In this document: positions 33,998 through 43,315 of the stretch, in pieces
Layout: each line of letters starts with the position of its first letter
How positions within the stretch are numbered: position 1 is the first letter of the stretch
Assembly (NCBI GenBank): GCA_023420935.1
Contig: JAEZUR010000109.1
Location: 1-45,677 of the forward strand
Length of the DNA: 45,677 nt
Source of the DNA: Bacillota bacterium
Lineage (GTDB): Bacteria; Bacillota; Clostridia; Lachnospirales; Lachnospiraceae
Direction: 5' to 3'
Position numbers and translations under genes: made by a program
Notes under the pieces: model-generated
Database searches by the model: none
Seen by the model: only the letters and a program-made list of their open reading frames with translations
What the model was told of the DNA's origin: nothing

Positions 33998-35104
33998 ATG
34001 TATAAAATCATGAAAGATGTAGTAGAGTATCGGTTGCTTCAAGGTATAGAACTGAATGTAATAAAAAGCAGTGAACTCACCCCAGATGAATTTCCCTATA
34101 ATATAGAAGTTATTGCAGAACAATTAACGATTCCATGGGGGATTGCAATTAGCCCGGATGGTCGGATGTTCATAACAGAGCGATTAGGAACAATACGAGT
34201 TATACAAGATGGAAAGCTACTATCGGAACCTTTGATTTCTTTTCCTATTCCTACAGCGAGAAGAAGTGAAGGGGGTCTGTTAGGTATTGCTTTAGATCCA
34301 AACTTTTCAAGTAACCACTACATTTATGTATATCGTACCGTAACAGAAGACAATCGGACATACAATCAAGTGATTCGTCTATTGGAAGCGGATAATAAGG
34401 CATCTATTGATCGGATCATAATTGATAATATACCAGGTAGCTTAACTCATGATGGCGGTAGAATTAAGGTGGGTCCAGATCAGAAATTGTATATTACAAC
34501 AGGAGATGCAGGTAATTCTAGCTTTGCACAAGATTTAGATAACCTGGCTGGGAAAATATTAAGGATTAATTTGGATGGGAGTATTCCTATAGATAATCCA
34601 ATCCATAATTCTCCTATCTATAGTTTTGGTTTTCGTAATCCACAGGGATTGGATTGGAATGCACAGCAGGTCTTATATGCATCAGAGCATGGACAGACTG
34701 CTCATGATGAGATTAATATAATTCAACCAGGAACGAACTATGGGTGGCCATTGGTACAAGGTGAGGAAGAAAGTCAGGATACTAATACACAAAAACCCTT
34801 ATTGCAAAGTGAAGATGTAACTTGGGCTCCAGCTGGTATTGCATTTGTGAAACAAGGACCATGGAATGGAAAACTTCTTGTTGCAACCTTACGTGGAGAA
34901 CAATTATTGGCTCTTACGTTAAACGAAAATGGAACAAAAGTGATACAAGCAGAATCTTGGCTGCAAGATCAATATGGCCGATTACGTGATGTAGTATGGG
35001 CTGAAGATGGCTCAATTTACTTATCGACAAGCAATCGTGATGGAAGAGGGTTTGCCAACCAAGCAGATGATCGGATTCTTCGCTTGGTTCCAAAAGAACA
35101 GTAA
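33998..35104 (+). CDS. Soluble PQQ-dependent aldose sugar dehydrogenase family protein
   Basis: About 369 residues from the ATG at 33998 (a GTG at 33983 is in frame, but the GGTGGA site is too close to it). The six-bladed propeller fold is indicated by IPWGIAISPDGRMFITERLG, the HDGG motif with the catalytic His, TGDAGN, and FGFRNPQG. This is the YliI/sGDH family. No signal peptide is visible, although most relatives act outside the membrane. In an anaerobe the electron acceptor and the PQQ source are unclear. A lectin-like or alternative role cannot be excluded. Confidence 0.85.
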   Translation: MYKIMKDVVEYRLLQGIELNVIKSSELTPDEFPYNIEVIAEQLTIPWGIAISPDGRMFITERLGTIRVIQDGKLLSEPLISFPIPTARRSEGGLLGIALDPNFSSNHYIYVYRTVTEDNRTYNQVIRLLEADNKASIDRIIIDNIPGSLTHDGGRIKVGPDQKLYITTGDAGNSSFAQDLDNLAGKILRINLDGSIPIDNPIHNSPIYSFGFRNPQGLDWNAQQVLYASEHGQTAHDEINIIQPGTNYGWPLVQGEEESQDTNTQKPLLQSEDVTWAPAGIAFVKQGPWNGKLLVATLRGEQLLALTLNENGTKVIQAESWLQDQYGRLRDVVWAEDGSIYLSTSNRDGRGFANQADDRILRLVPKEQ

Positions 35105-35253
35105 GAATCAGGATAGGAGAAGTTACGAAAATTTTACTAAAATATTTCTGTATAATTATGGAAAATTCATTTTGTTTATGCTATAATGAACGCTATGAGC
35201 CAAACCCGAAGCAGATGGCGAATTATTATTGGTAATAAAGAAAGGGAAAACAT

Positions 35254-36477
35254 ATGAATTATGAAACATCATTTCAAAATGTACAGAAGTATAAACAAGA
35301 GCATTTGTTGAAGTACTATCATGAACTTTCTAGTGAACAGCAAGAGGATTTATTAAAGCAAATTGAAAATATTGATTGGCGATTACTAGATTTATTAAAT
35401 AATAAAGATAATGCTGTTAAAGGAAAGATAGAACCATTAAAAGTTCTTGAATTAAATGAAATCAACGAGAGTAGAACCATCTTTGAATCAATCGGTTTAC
35501 AGGCAGTTCGTAAAGGAAAAGTTGGTGCCGTATTATTAGCAGGTGGCCAAGGAACAAGATTGGGGTTTGATAAACCAAAGGGTATGTTAAATGTAGGAGT
35601 GACAAAAGAGTTATATCTGTTTGAAATGCTAATTCGTAATTTAATGGATGTAACAGATCAAGCAGGTGCGTTTGTTCCTCTTTATATTATGACAAGCGAT
35701 AAAAATGATACGGATACAAAAAATTTCTTTGAGGAGCACAATTATTTTGGATACTCCAAAGAACATGTTTCCTTTTTTGTTCAAGATATGGCACCATCGG
35801 TTGATTACCAAGGAAAAATCCTTATGGAATCCAAAGATAAATTGTCTCTCTCACCCAATGGTAATGGTGGGTGGTTTTCTTCCATGCAAAAATGCGGTTT
35901 ATTAAAAGAAATTCATGAAAAAGGAATCGAATGGATCAATGTATTTTCTGTTGATAATGTGTTACAAAGAATAGCAGATCCTATCTTGATTGGGGCAACC
36001 ATTCACTCTGATTGTGTCAGTGGTGGAAAAGTGGTAAGAAAAGCATCACCGGAGGAGCGTGTTGGCGTTTTATGTTTAGAGGATGGTAAACCATCAATTA
36101 TTGAGTATTACGAAATGAACCATGAGATGCTGCATGCGAAAGATGAAAATGGGCAATTATTATATAATTTTGGTGTTACCTTAAATTATCTCTTCCAAGT
36201 AAACAAGTTGGAAGAAATTATGGATAAAAATATGCCTGTTCACATTGTTGAGAAGAAAATTCCCCATATAAACGAAAATGGACAGTTAATTCAACCAGAA
36301 TCTAACAATGGCTATAAATTTGAAACATTAGTATTAGATATGATCCATTTACTTGATAATTGCATACCATGTGAAGTGGAGAGAAACAAAGAATTTGCAC
36401 CAATCAAAAATAGCTCAGGTGTGGATTCGTTAGAGAGTGCAAGATTATTAATGCAGGGAAATGGAATTCAATTATAA
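35254..36477 (+). CDS. UDP-sugar pyrophosphorylase, eukaryote-like UDPGP family
   Basis: This 407-residue protein has an ATG after AAAGGG. The nucleotide-binding motif LLAGGQGTRLGFDKPKG lies at about residues 94-110, and the layout follows the UDPGP/UAP1 family (UDP-GlcNAc or UDP-Glc pyrophosphorylase), not the bacterial GalU family. The segment NVFSVDNVLQ is the usual nucleotide-sugar site. It makes a UDP-sugar from UTP and sugar-1-phosphate. Exact sugar is not determined. A TATAAT at 35182 may be its promoter. Confidence 0.85.
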   Translation: MNYETSFQNVQKYKQEHLLKYYHELSSEQQEDLLKQIENIDWRLLDLLNNKDNAVKGKIEPLKVLELNEINESRTIFESIGLQAVRKGKVGAVLLAGGQGTRLGFDKPKGMLNVGVTKELYLFEMLIRNLMDVTDQAGAFVPLYIMTSDKNDTDTKNFFEEHNYFGYSKEHVSFFVQDMAPSVDYQGKILMESKDKLSLSPNGNGGWFSSMQKCGLLKEIHEKGIEWINVFSVDNVLQRIADPILIGATIHSDCVSGGKVVRKASPEERVGVLCLEDGKPSIIEYYEMNHEMLHAKDENGQLLYNFGVTLNYLFQVNKLEEIMDKNMPVHIVEKKIPHINENGQLIQPESNNGYKFETLVLDMIHLLDNCIPCEVERNKEFAPIKNSSGVDSLESARLLMQGNGIQL

Positions 36478-36586
36478 TAAAAAAATTTATTTTCTTGATT
36501 CACATTTTAATGATGCATGAATATAATATAATTGCATATAGTTTCATGGGATATCGTTTCAGATGTTAGTGAAGAAACGAAATAAT

Positions 36587-36707
36587 TGGTATAATAAATT
36601 AAATCTTGAATAAACTGTAACTGAGGCTTAACCTCGTGACTAGAGATATGAATCTCGTGATAGAATCATCATGTATAATCTGCAAAGATTTCACATGATG
36701 ATTTTTA
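36587..36707 (+). ncRNA. Candidate small RNA with twin hairpins and a terminator
   Basis: An extended -10, TGG-TATAAT at 36587-36595, precedes about 105 bases of non-coding sequence. Two small hairpins follow: GAGG/CCTC with loop CTTAA (36623-36635) and GAGAT/ATCTC with loop ATGA (36643-36656), each followed by GTGA. Then AATCATCATGT pairs with ACATGATGATT, with an inner AATCT/AGATT, and a T-run at 36702-36706 ends the transcript. I do not recognise a riboswitch class. It could be an sRNA or a leader of the ATPase gene 130 bases on. Confidence 0.55.
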
Positions 36708-36775
36708 CTTTGTATGCTTAATTATAGGCGTACTATTAGAGTTCAACATGACATTGTAAAATTCTGTATATAACT

Positions 36776-36806
36776 TGTTTGTTTTCTTCTGGGCTTATGT
36801 TATAAT
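36776..36806 (+). promoter_or_regulatory. Probable promoter of the stand-alone ATPase gene
   Basis: TATAAT at 36801-36806 with TTGTTT at 36776-36781 (spacer 19). The -10 is perfect. It lies 32 bases ahead of the ATG at 36839, separate from the small RNA terminator upstream. Confidence 0.5.
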
Positions 36807-36838
36807 GGAATTACATAATTTGGATATCAGGAGGAAAT

Positions 36839-38377
36839 ATGACAGAAGATTTTAATTTTAGCACTTTATATATAGGAACACCTGATGGAGAAACAGAATC
36901 GAAAAATGAAAAATTTGAGGAATTATTTTGCAATGCCAATAAGAAATACAATGAGATCATTTCTTCTCCAGAAAAATTCATGATTATTGGAAGTAAGGGA
37001 AGTGGTAAAACGTATTTGGCACAATATATATGCAAAAAAGCATCCGAGAAGCAAAGATGTAAAGTAATTCAGTCACAGGATTTTCTATTGGATAAACTGA
37101 TGTACTTATCTTCCAATGAAAATGAAGGAAGTTATGTATATGCACTTTGCAAATGGTTTCTGCTGGATAAAATCGCAAAATATTTAATTGAACTACATCC
37201 CATAAAAGCTAGGTACATGAAATATACGTCCTTAAATAACCTATATCGGTTTGTGCGTAGGTATGATAATGATGATAATTTTAAAGATACGAAAAGCACT
37301 AAGATTCAGTTTGTAGGACGGGAAAGAGGCGGTACGGCCAGCAGTTCACTAGATGGTAAAAACGTAAAGAACCCACATGTTGTTACAGCTGGATTTTCTA
37401 TGAAGAAAACATACAATACCAGTATTACCATAGAATCAGAACGAAAAAAATTTTATGAGGTATTAGAAGCCTATGAACAAAAAGTGAAGAAATCCATATC
37501 GAGAGAGGATGATATTATACTTATTTTTGATGACCTAGACGAATTAGATAAGAGTATCGTAGATAATCCAAGTGACAATGATCTGATTATTAATTTAATT
37601 AAAACTACAAGAATGTATAATAATGAATTCATGGAACACAACATAAAGGTGCGCTTGATTCTCTTAGTGAGAACGGATATACTTAGCAAACTACAAATGT
37701 ATGATACAAATTTGAGTAAAATCAAGACATCTTGTGGCGTAGAATTGTACTGGCTTACCAATGATGCAACAGCTCCAGAACAGCATCCTTTAATGAAAAT
37801 GATTTTACATAAAATTAAGGCATCTTGCACTACTTTATCTCAGTATACCAATCGAGAACTATATTCCATGTTATTTCCAGAAAAGGTGGATGGGAAAGCT
37901 CCGTTGGATTATTTACTCGACTATAGTTTTGGAAGACCACGAGATATTATTACCTATTTAAATCATGTAATTGATCAATATCCACAAAATACTTGCTTCA
38001 ATGCGTCTGCTTTAAAAGAAATACGAAAATTATATTCCTCTGATTTCTATGATGAATTAATCAATCAGGCATTTTTTCATGGAAGTCCTAGATATACACA
38101 GGAATGTATTAATTTGGTCAGTGGGATCAAGAAAGTAAGTTTTACCTATGAAATGGTAGAGCAATACTATAACTCTAACAGAAATACATTCTCAAATATT
38201 TTGGATATGAAAGAAGCGCTGGTATTTTTATATCGAATTGGTGTGATTGGAAATGTATGGACAGTTGGATCAAAAACTCATTCCAGTTGGGCATATCGAA
38301 AGGATTCAATGGATGAGGTTGATATTAGTAAAAAATTTACCATACACTACGCATTGAGAAAAAAGTTCTCAATTTAA
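36839..38377 (+). CDS. Stand-alone P-loop ATPase, Sll1717-like
   Basis: This 512-residue cytosolic protein has an ATG after CAGGAGG. Walker A GSKGSGKT is at 51-58 and Walker B IILIFDDLDELD near 226-237. The arrangement, with a large helical C-terminus and a DPRD-like region, fits the Sll1717-type P-loop ATPase family often found next to nucleases or defence genes. No partner is seen here: it is monocistronic between its own promoter and terminator. Function is unknown; a sensor ATPase is plausible. The family name is a by-eye call. Confidence 0.65.
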   Translation: MTEDFNFSTLYIGTPDGETESKNEKFEELFCNANKKYNEIISSPEKFMIIGSKGSGKTYLAQYICKKASEKQRCKVIQSQDFLLDKLMYLSSNENEGSYVYALCKWFLLDKIAKYLIELHPIKARYMKYTSLNNLYRFVRRYDNDDNFKDTKSTKIQFVGRERGGTASSSLDGKNVKNPHVVTAGFSMKKTYNTSITIESERKKFYEVLEAYEQKVKKSISREDDIILIFDDLDELDKSIVDNPSDNDLIINLIKTTRMYNNEFMEHNIKVRLILLVRTDILSKLQMYDTNLSKIKTSCGVELYWLTNDATAPEQHPLMKMILHKIKASCTTLSQYTNRELYSMLFPEKVDGKAPLDYLLDYSFGRPRDIITYLNHVIDQYPQNTCFNASALKEIRKLYSSDFYDELINQAFFHGSPRYTQECINLVSGIKKVSFTYEMVEQYYNSNRNTFSNILDMKEALVFLYRIGVIGNVWTVGSKTHSSWAYRKDSMDEVDISKKFTIHYALRKKFSI

Positions 38378-38378
38378 A

Positions 38379-38412
38379 AAAGTCTCGGCAGAACCATTGC
38401 TGAGACTTTTTT
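38379..38412 (+). terminator. Rho-independent terminator
   Basis: AAGTCTC and GCA pair with TGC and GAGACTT around a short loop, followed by six Ts. It ends the ATPase gene. Confidence 0.9.
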
Positions 38413-38551
38413 AGCATAAATTTCAAATTTTTCTTTGTAATAAAATTAAATATAGATGGCATTATATTAATGTATATTATATTAAAACATGCATACAAAA
38501 GCGAATAGGAGAATAGTGTACGTGCGCCTTGGCGCTCAGATGGGAGTTTTT

Positions 38552-39748
38552 ATGCAAAAGGAATGTATCGCAATGTTATTAGCTGGAGGAGAAGGTAGCA
38601 GATTGGGGACGTTGACCAAAGAACGTGCTAAGCCAGCAGTTCCATTTGGAGGGAAATATCGTATTATTGATTTTACGCTTTCTAATTGTGTTAATTCTGG
38701 TATTGATACGGTTGGAGTTTTAACGCAGTATCAGCCTTTAGAATTAAATGATTATATCGGCATCGGTCAGCCATGGGATCTAGATCGTATGGATGGCGGT
38801 GTTCATATATTACCACCTTATCAGAAAAGAAAGCGTGCGGACTGGTATAAAGGTACGGCAAATGCTATTATGCAAAATATTCTCTTTATCGAACAATATA
38901 ATCCGGAATATGTTTTAGTATTATCAGGTGATCACATATATAAAATGGATTACTCGAAAATGCTTCAGTACCACAAAGAAAGGGAATCAGATTGCACAAT
39001 CGCTGTAATCCAAGTTAGTCTAGAAGAGGCATCGAGATTTGGTATCATGAACACGAATGATGAAAATATAATATATGAATTTGAAGAAAAACCAAAGAGT
39101 CCAAAAAGCACAAAAGCATCCATGGGAATCTATATATTCAATTGGAAAAAGTTAAGATATTATCTAGAACTGGATGATAAAGATGAGAATTCGTCCAATG
39201 ATTTTGGTAAAAATATCATTCCAACTATGTTAAGTGCAGGTGAGAAGTTATGTGCTTATCCGTTTGATGGGTATTGGAAAGATGTAGGAACCATTGAAAG
39301 TTTGTGGGAATCGAATATGGATTTATTAAATTCTAATGCTGATATCATGTCAACAGATACAGACTCTGACTGGAAAATATATGCCAGAATACCGGTAATG
39401 CCACCTCATTATATTAGTAATACAGCTAAGGTGAATAATTGCATTATTTCTGGTGGTTGTATCATTGAAGGAACCCTGGATTCTTCTATTATATTTCAAG
39501 GAGTTAAGATCGAAAAAAACGCAAATATACGAAATTCTATTATCATGCCAGGAGCATGTATTAAAGAGGGTGCAAGCGTTAATTATGCTATTATAGATGA
39601 AGATGTAGTAGTTGGTGAACATGCCAATATTGGAAGTAAAAATTTAGTTTGTCCACCACAGGCTGTTACCGTAATCGGTAAGAATGTTAATATAAATGTT
39701 GGAGAAAAAATCGATGAGAATATCATGGTAGAAATTGCAGAGGGGTGA
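38552..39748 (+). CDS. glgC: Glucose-1-phosphate adenylyltransferase
   Basis: The ATG at 38552 follows GGGAG at 38542-38546 and gives the family start MQKECIAMLLAGG; earlier in-frame ATG and GTG codons have poor sites. About 398 residues. The ATP-binding GGEGSRLG is near 12-19, the substrate region contains GDHIYKMDY, and a left-handed beta-helix finishes the protein. It makes ADP-glucose for glycogen synthesis. The partner glgD follows at once, and the two form the Firmicutes GlgC-GlgD enzyme. Confidence 0.95.
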   Translation: MQKECIAMLLAGGEGSRLGTLTKERAKPAVPFGGKYRIIDFTLSNCVNSGIDTVGVLTQYQPLELNDYIGIGQPWDLDRMDGGVHILPPYQKRKRADWYKGTANAIMQNILFIEQYNPEYVLVLSGDHIYKMDYSKMLQYHKERESDCTIAVIQVSLEEASRFGIMNTNDENIIYEFEEKPKSPKSTKASMGIYIFNWKKLRYYLELDDKDENSSNDFGKNIIPTMLSAGEKLCAYPFDGYWKDVGTIESLWESNMDLLNSNADIMSTDTDSDWKIYARIPVMPPHYISNTAKVNNCIISGGCIIEGTLDSSIIFQGVKIEKNANIRNSIIMPGACIKEGASVNYAIIDEDVVVGEHANIGSKNLVCPPQAVTVIGKNVNINVGEKIDENIMVEIAEG

Positions 39749-39752
39749 TATA

Positions 39753-40868
39753 TTGGGTACGAATGCCATAGGAATCATATTTTCCAATATGCATGATGAA
39801 GAAATGCATGAGATTACTAATACTAGAACGATGGGTGCATTACCTTTTGGTGGGCGTTATCGTTTAATTGATTTTCAACTATCCAATATGCGTAATTCTG
39901 GAATCACATGCGTAGGAGTTATTACAAAAAGCAATTATCAATCCTTATTAGAGCATCTTGGTTCTGGTCGAGAATGGGATTTATCACGTAAACGAGAAGG
40001 TCTCTTCATTTTTTCTCCATTTTGCAGTCAGAATACGGGTATCTATAAGAATAAAGTGGAAGCGCTCAATAGTATAATGGCATATATTAAAAATGCAAGA
40101 CAGGATTATGTTGTAATCACAGATTGCGATACCATATGTAATTTAAATTGGAATGAGTCCATTGAATATCATAAGAAAAAGAATGCAGATATTACTCTAT
40201 TGTATTATGAAGTGAATCCCTTAAAGGAACGAAAGAATGAGACGGTTTATCACATTTCAAATGATGGATATATTACAGATATCTTGATGAACCAAACAAT
40301 TCAAAGTTCTAGTTTCATTAATACAAATATGTGGATTATAAACCGCAATTTATTAATAAAGATGATAGAAGATGCAGTTGCTCACAGTCTTGAGAGTATT
40401 GAGAAAGATATTTTTCAGAAAAAATTAAATCAATATAAGATAGCAGCCTGGGAAATGAAAGGGTATGTTAAGAAAACAAATTCCATCTTTGATTATTTTC
40501 AAGCCAACATTGATCTATTAGAACCAACGATTCGGAACGAATTATTTACCAAAAATGGTTCTATCTATACGAAAGAATATGATGTGGTTTCAGCGAGATA
40601 CACAGCAACTGCAGAAATTACAAATAGTTTAGTGGCGGATGGTAGTGTGATAGAAGGTAAAGTTGAAAATAGTATCCTTTTTCGTAGTGTGAAAGTAGGA
40701 AAAGGATCCACCATTATGAATTCTGTTATAATGGATGATTGTATCATTGGAGAGAACGTATCATTAAACTACGTACTTGCTGATAAAAAGGTGGTATTTA
40801 ATGATAATAGAACCCTTGCTGGATATGAGTTACATCCATCCTATATTAGCAAAGGTAGTATTGTTTAA
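39753..40868 (+). CDS. glgD: GlgD, regulatory subunit of ADP-glucose synthesis
   Basis: TTG at 39753 follows AGGGGTG with about six bases of spacing; an in-frame TTG at 39735 lies inside glgC. About 371 residues. The N-terminus lacks the GGxGSRL loop of GlgC but keeps RTMGALPFGGRYRLIDFQLS, as is usual for GlgD. It raises the activity of GlgC. Downstream glgA, glgB or glgP are not in the window. The transcript ends at a hairpin at 40872. Confidence 0.92.
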   Translation: MGTNAIGIIFSNMHDEEMHEITNTRTMGALPFGGRYRLIDFQLSNMRNSGITCVGVITKSNYQSLLEHLGSGREWDLSRKREGLFIFSPFCSQNTGIYKNKVEALNSIMAYIKNARQDYVVITDCDTICNLNWNESIEYHKKKNADITLLYYEVNPLKERKNETVYHISNDGYITDILMNQTIQSSSFINTNMWIINRNLLIKMIEDAVAHSLESIEKDIFQKKLNQYKIAAWEMKGYVKKTNSIFDYFQANIDLLEPTIRNELFTKNGSIYTKEYDVVSARYTATAEITNSLVADGSVIEGKVENSILFRSVKVGKGSTIMNSVIMDDCIIGENVSLNYVLADKKVVFNDNRTLAGYELHPSYISKGSIV

Positions 40869-40871
40869 TAA

Positions 40872-40913
40872 GGAACCGGTCAAGGATATCATTACCTTAG
40901 ACTGGTTTCTTTG
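40872..40913 (+). terminator. Hairpin terminator behind glgCD
   Basis: GGAACCGGTC and AAGG pair with CCTT and GACTGGTTTC, with two G-U pairs and one bulge. The following T-run is short, so termination may be partial. Confidence 0.6.
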
Positions 40914-40931
40914 AATTTACTTGTTAAATGC

Positions 40932-40960
40932 TTGACAACAATAATTGTGCCCCATATAAT
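40932..40960 (+). promoter_or_regulatory. Consensus promoter of the second chemoreceptor
   Basis: TTGACA at 40932-40937 and TATAAT at 40955-40960 with a 17-base spacer, a perfect vegetative promoter, 78 bases ahead of the ATG at 41038. Confidence 0.85.
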
Positions 40961-41037
40961 ATATTCGATTATTAAAAGTATTTTAGTATTAATTAAAACC
41001 AATATAAAATTATGAAACAGAAAAGGAAAATTACACA

Positions 41038-43053
41038 ATGAGAGAAAGTAAGAGACAAAGACTTAAAAATGGAAGCATTAAAACAAAGTTAATTGGGATC
41101 GTTTTACCTGTTGTTATGATATCCATCGTAGCATTATTAATAATTACGTTCGAGTCTTCCAAAACGATTATCGTTGGTTATGGTAATCAATTAGTTGCAT
41201 CCATTTCTAAGGCAAATGCCAATGAGATTAAGACATGGTCCCAAGATAATTTATCTTCACTAAATACAGTACAGAATACGTTAAATGGTGTTACATTTAC
41301 AGCGGAAACGCAAATGCAATTATTAAAATCAACTATGGGTAAAAATGAAAGTTTTCCAAATGGTGTGTATATCGGTAATGAAAATGAAGAACTTATTAAT
41401 CCATTTGGATTTGTTCCACCAGCTGATTTTGTTGTTACAGAACGAGATTGGTATATAGAAGGAATCACACATGAGCAATTTCAATATGGAAGTGCTTATG
41501 TTGATGCAGATACTGGAAAATATATTGTAAGTGCCAGTGCGAGTCTGAACGATAGGAATGGTGTACAAAGTGTTGCTGCTGTTGATATTTCACTTGAAAA
41601 GATCTCAGATATGGTAGGCACTATGGAGGTAATGGATACTGGAGCTGTTTTTCTAGTAGATAAATCAACTAGTACCATTATTGCTCATAAAGATGCTAAA
41701 TTAGTTGCAACCCAGATTGCTGAAAACAGTAACAACAAATTACTTGCAAAAGTAGCGACTAAATTGGGTGAAGAATCCAACGAAATATTTGATGTTAAAA
41801 TGGGTAAAGATACTTACATCGTTGATTTAGAATCCATAGAAAATACACCGTGGATGTTAGCTACTTATGTGCCGCAGTCAGAAGTGCTTGCCTCACTGAA
41901 TCATCTGCGTCTTTTAGTAATGAGTATAGCTGTTATTGCAGTTATTATGTTAACCGTGTTAATAGAACGAGTGGTACATATTATCATCCATCCAATTAAA
42001 AAGTTAACTAATACAATTACGCAGATTACTTCAGGAGATTTTACGGTTGATGTAGAAGTAAAAGGAAATGATGAAGTATCTTTAATGAGTAAAAGTATGC
42101 AGGTATTTATAGAGACCATGCGAGGTACGATACATAATCTAAGTGATATGTCCAATGTGTTAAGTGACCAAGCTGAGAATAGCAGTAAGGTGGCTGAGAC
42201 ATTGTTTAAAGCAGCAAATATCCAATCAAAGTCAATGAGTGAACTGAATATAACTGTTGACGAACTTGCCAAATCGGTAAGTGAAATTGCAGAAAATGCA
42301 ACGGATTTAGCAGGAGTTGTTTCGGAAACAGGAGAAAAAGGAAAACAAGTAAGCCAGAAAATGAATGATACGGTTACTGTTTCTGAACAAGGTAAAAGTG
42401 ATATGGAACAAGTTAATTCTGTTATGAAAGAAGTTGAACATACCATTATCTCCCTAGAAGAAGTCATTGATGAGGTTGAAAAATCAACTGGAGAAATCTG
42501 TAATATCGTTAACGTAATTGGAGATATTGCCACAGAAACTAATTTATTATCACTCAATGCAGCAATTGAAGCAGCAAGAGCTGGAGAGGCTGGAAGAGGG
42601 TTTGCAGTTGTTGCAGAAGAAATTAGAAAACTTGCAGAAACAAGTGCCAACTCAGTAAAGAGTATTTCAGAATTGACGAATAACATAAGTATTCTAATGA
42701 ACAATACAGTGGATGTTACAAAAGAAAGTGCAGATACGATAAAACAAAGTATCGGACTTATTCAGACAGCAGGAAGTACGTTTGATAATATATATCATAC
42801 TGTGGGTGAAACCAATCAGATTGTTAATGAAATGATTGAAAAAGTGTTATATGTGGATAGTGTAGCAACATCAGTCGCTGCTATTACACAACAGCAATCA
42901 GCAGGAGCAGAAGAAATACTAGCTACTGCAGAGAGTCTATCAGAACAAGCGATGCAGGTTACAGAAAATAGTGAACTTGTTGGAAAAGATGCTACAGACT
43001 TGGCCGTTACAGCAGAAAATATAAATCATCAAATTAAAGAATTTAAAATATAA
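41038..43053 (+). CDS. Methyl-accepting chemotaxis protein, dCache sensor
   Basis: This 671-residue protein starts with ATG after AAAAGGAAA. Membrane segments at about 17-40 and 284-305. The sensor between them fits a double-Cache domain (FVVTERDWYIEGI and AAVDISLEKISDM). HAMP, then the signalling hairpin with NLLSLNAAIEAARAGEAG. Monocistronic, with its own consensus promoter and a strong terminator. The ligand is unknown. Confidence 0.9.
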   Translation: MRESKRQRLKNGSIKTKLIGIVLPVVMISIVALLIITFESSKTIIVGYGNQLVASISKANANEIKTWSQDNLSSLNTVQNTLNGVTFTAETQMQLLKSTMGKNESFPNGVYIGNENEELINPFGFVPPADFVVTERDWYIEGITHEQFQYGSAYVDADTGKYIVSASASLNDRNGVQSVAAVDISLEKISDMVGTMEVMDTGAVFLVDKSTSTIIAHKDAKLVATQIAENSNNKLLAKVATKLGEESNEIFDVKMGKDTYIVDLESIENTPWMLATYVPQSEVLASLNHLRLLVMSIAVIAVIMLTVLIERVVHIIIHPIKKLTNTITQITSGDFTVDVEVKGNDEVSLMSKSMQVFIETMRGTIHNLSDMSNVLSDQAENSSKVAETLFKAANIQSKSMSELNITVDELAKSVSEIAENATDLAGVVSETGEKGKQVSQKMNDTVTVSEQGKSDMEQVNSVMKEVEHTIISLEEVIDEVEKSTGEICNIVNVIGDIATETNLLSLNAAIEAARAGEAGRGFAVVAEEIRKLAETSANSVKSISELTNNISILMNNTVDVTKESADTIKQSIGLIQTAGSTFDNIYHTVGETNQIVNEMIEKVLYVDSVATSVAAITQQQSAGAEEILATAESLSEQAMQVTENSELVGKDATDLAVTAENINHQIKEFKI

Positions 43054-43057
43054 GAAG

Positions 43058-43096
43058 GAACCAGTTTCATAGAAGTTAACTCTATGGAACTGGTTC
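43058..43096 (+). terminator. Hairpin terminator
   Basis: GAACCAGTT and CATAGA pair with TCTATG and AACTGGTTC around a 7-base loop, a 16-bp stem with one wobble, followed by TATTAATTT. It ends the second chemoreceptor gene. Between here and the next gene a second stem (CTTAAAAG at 43141 with CTTTTAAG) and a TATAAT at 43210-43215 are seen, the latter a likely promoter of the two-component pair. Confidence 0.75.
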
Positions 43097-43315
43097 TATT
43101 AATTTCTGATAAAAGTCATCTTAAACAGGATTCTATCCAACTTAAAAGGTCTCGCATTGAGTGATCTTTTAAGAAAATGAAAATTAAAGTATATTTAAGG
43201 TTTGCCGTGTATAATTTAGTCAAATCCTATGTATTGTTTTCATCAATAGATTTGAATTAGTAGATGTTTTAGGATATGATGAAAGAAGTAGAACAAGAAA
43301 GTGAAGGTACCGTTT

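Noticed and set aside
35151..35187. Two TATAAT boxes before the UDP-sugar pyrophosphorylase gene
   Set aside because: The boxes at 35151 and 35182 look like -10 elements, but neither has a convincing -35, so no separate promoter is called.
41901..42704. 267-codon open frame on the minus strand
   Set aside because: It lies antisense to the second chemoreceptor gene, has no binding site, and its Ser/Ile/Thr-rich sequence is what the helical repeat of the receptor gives in reverse.
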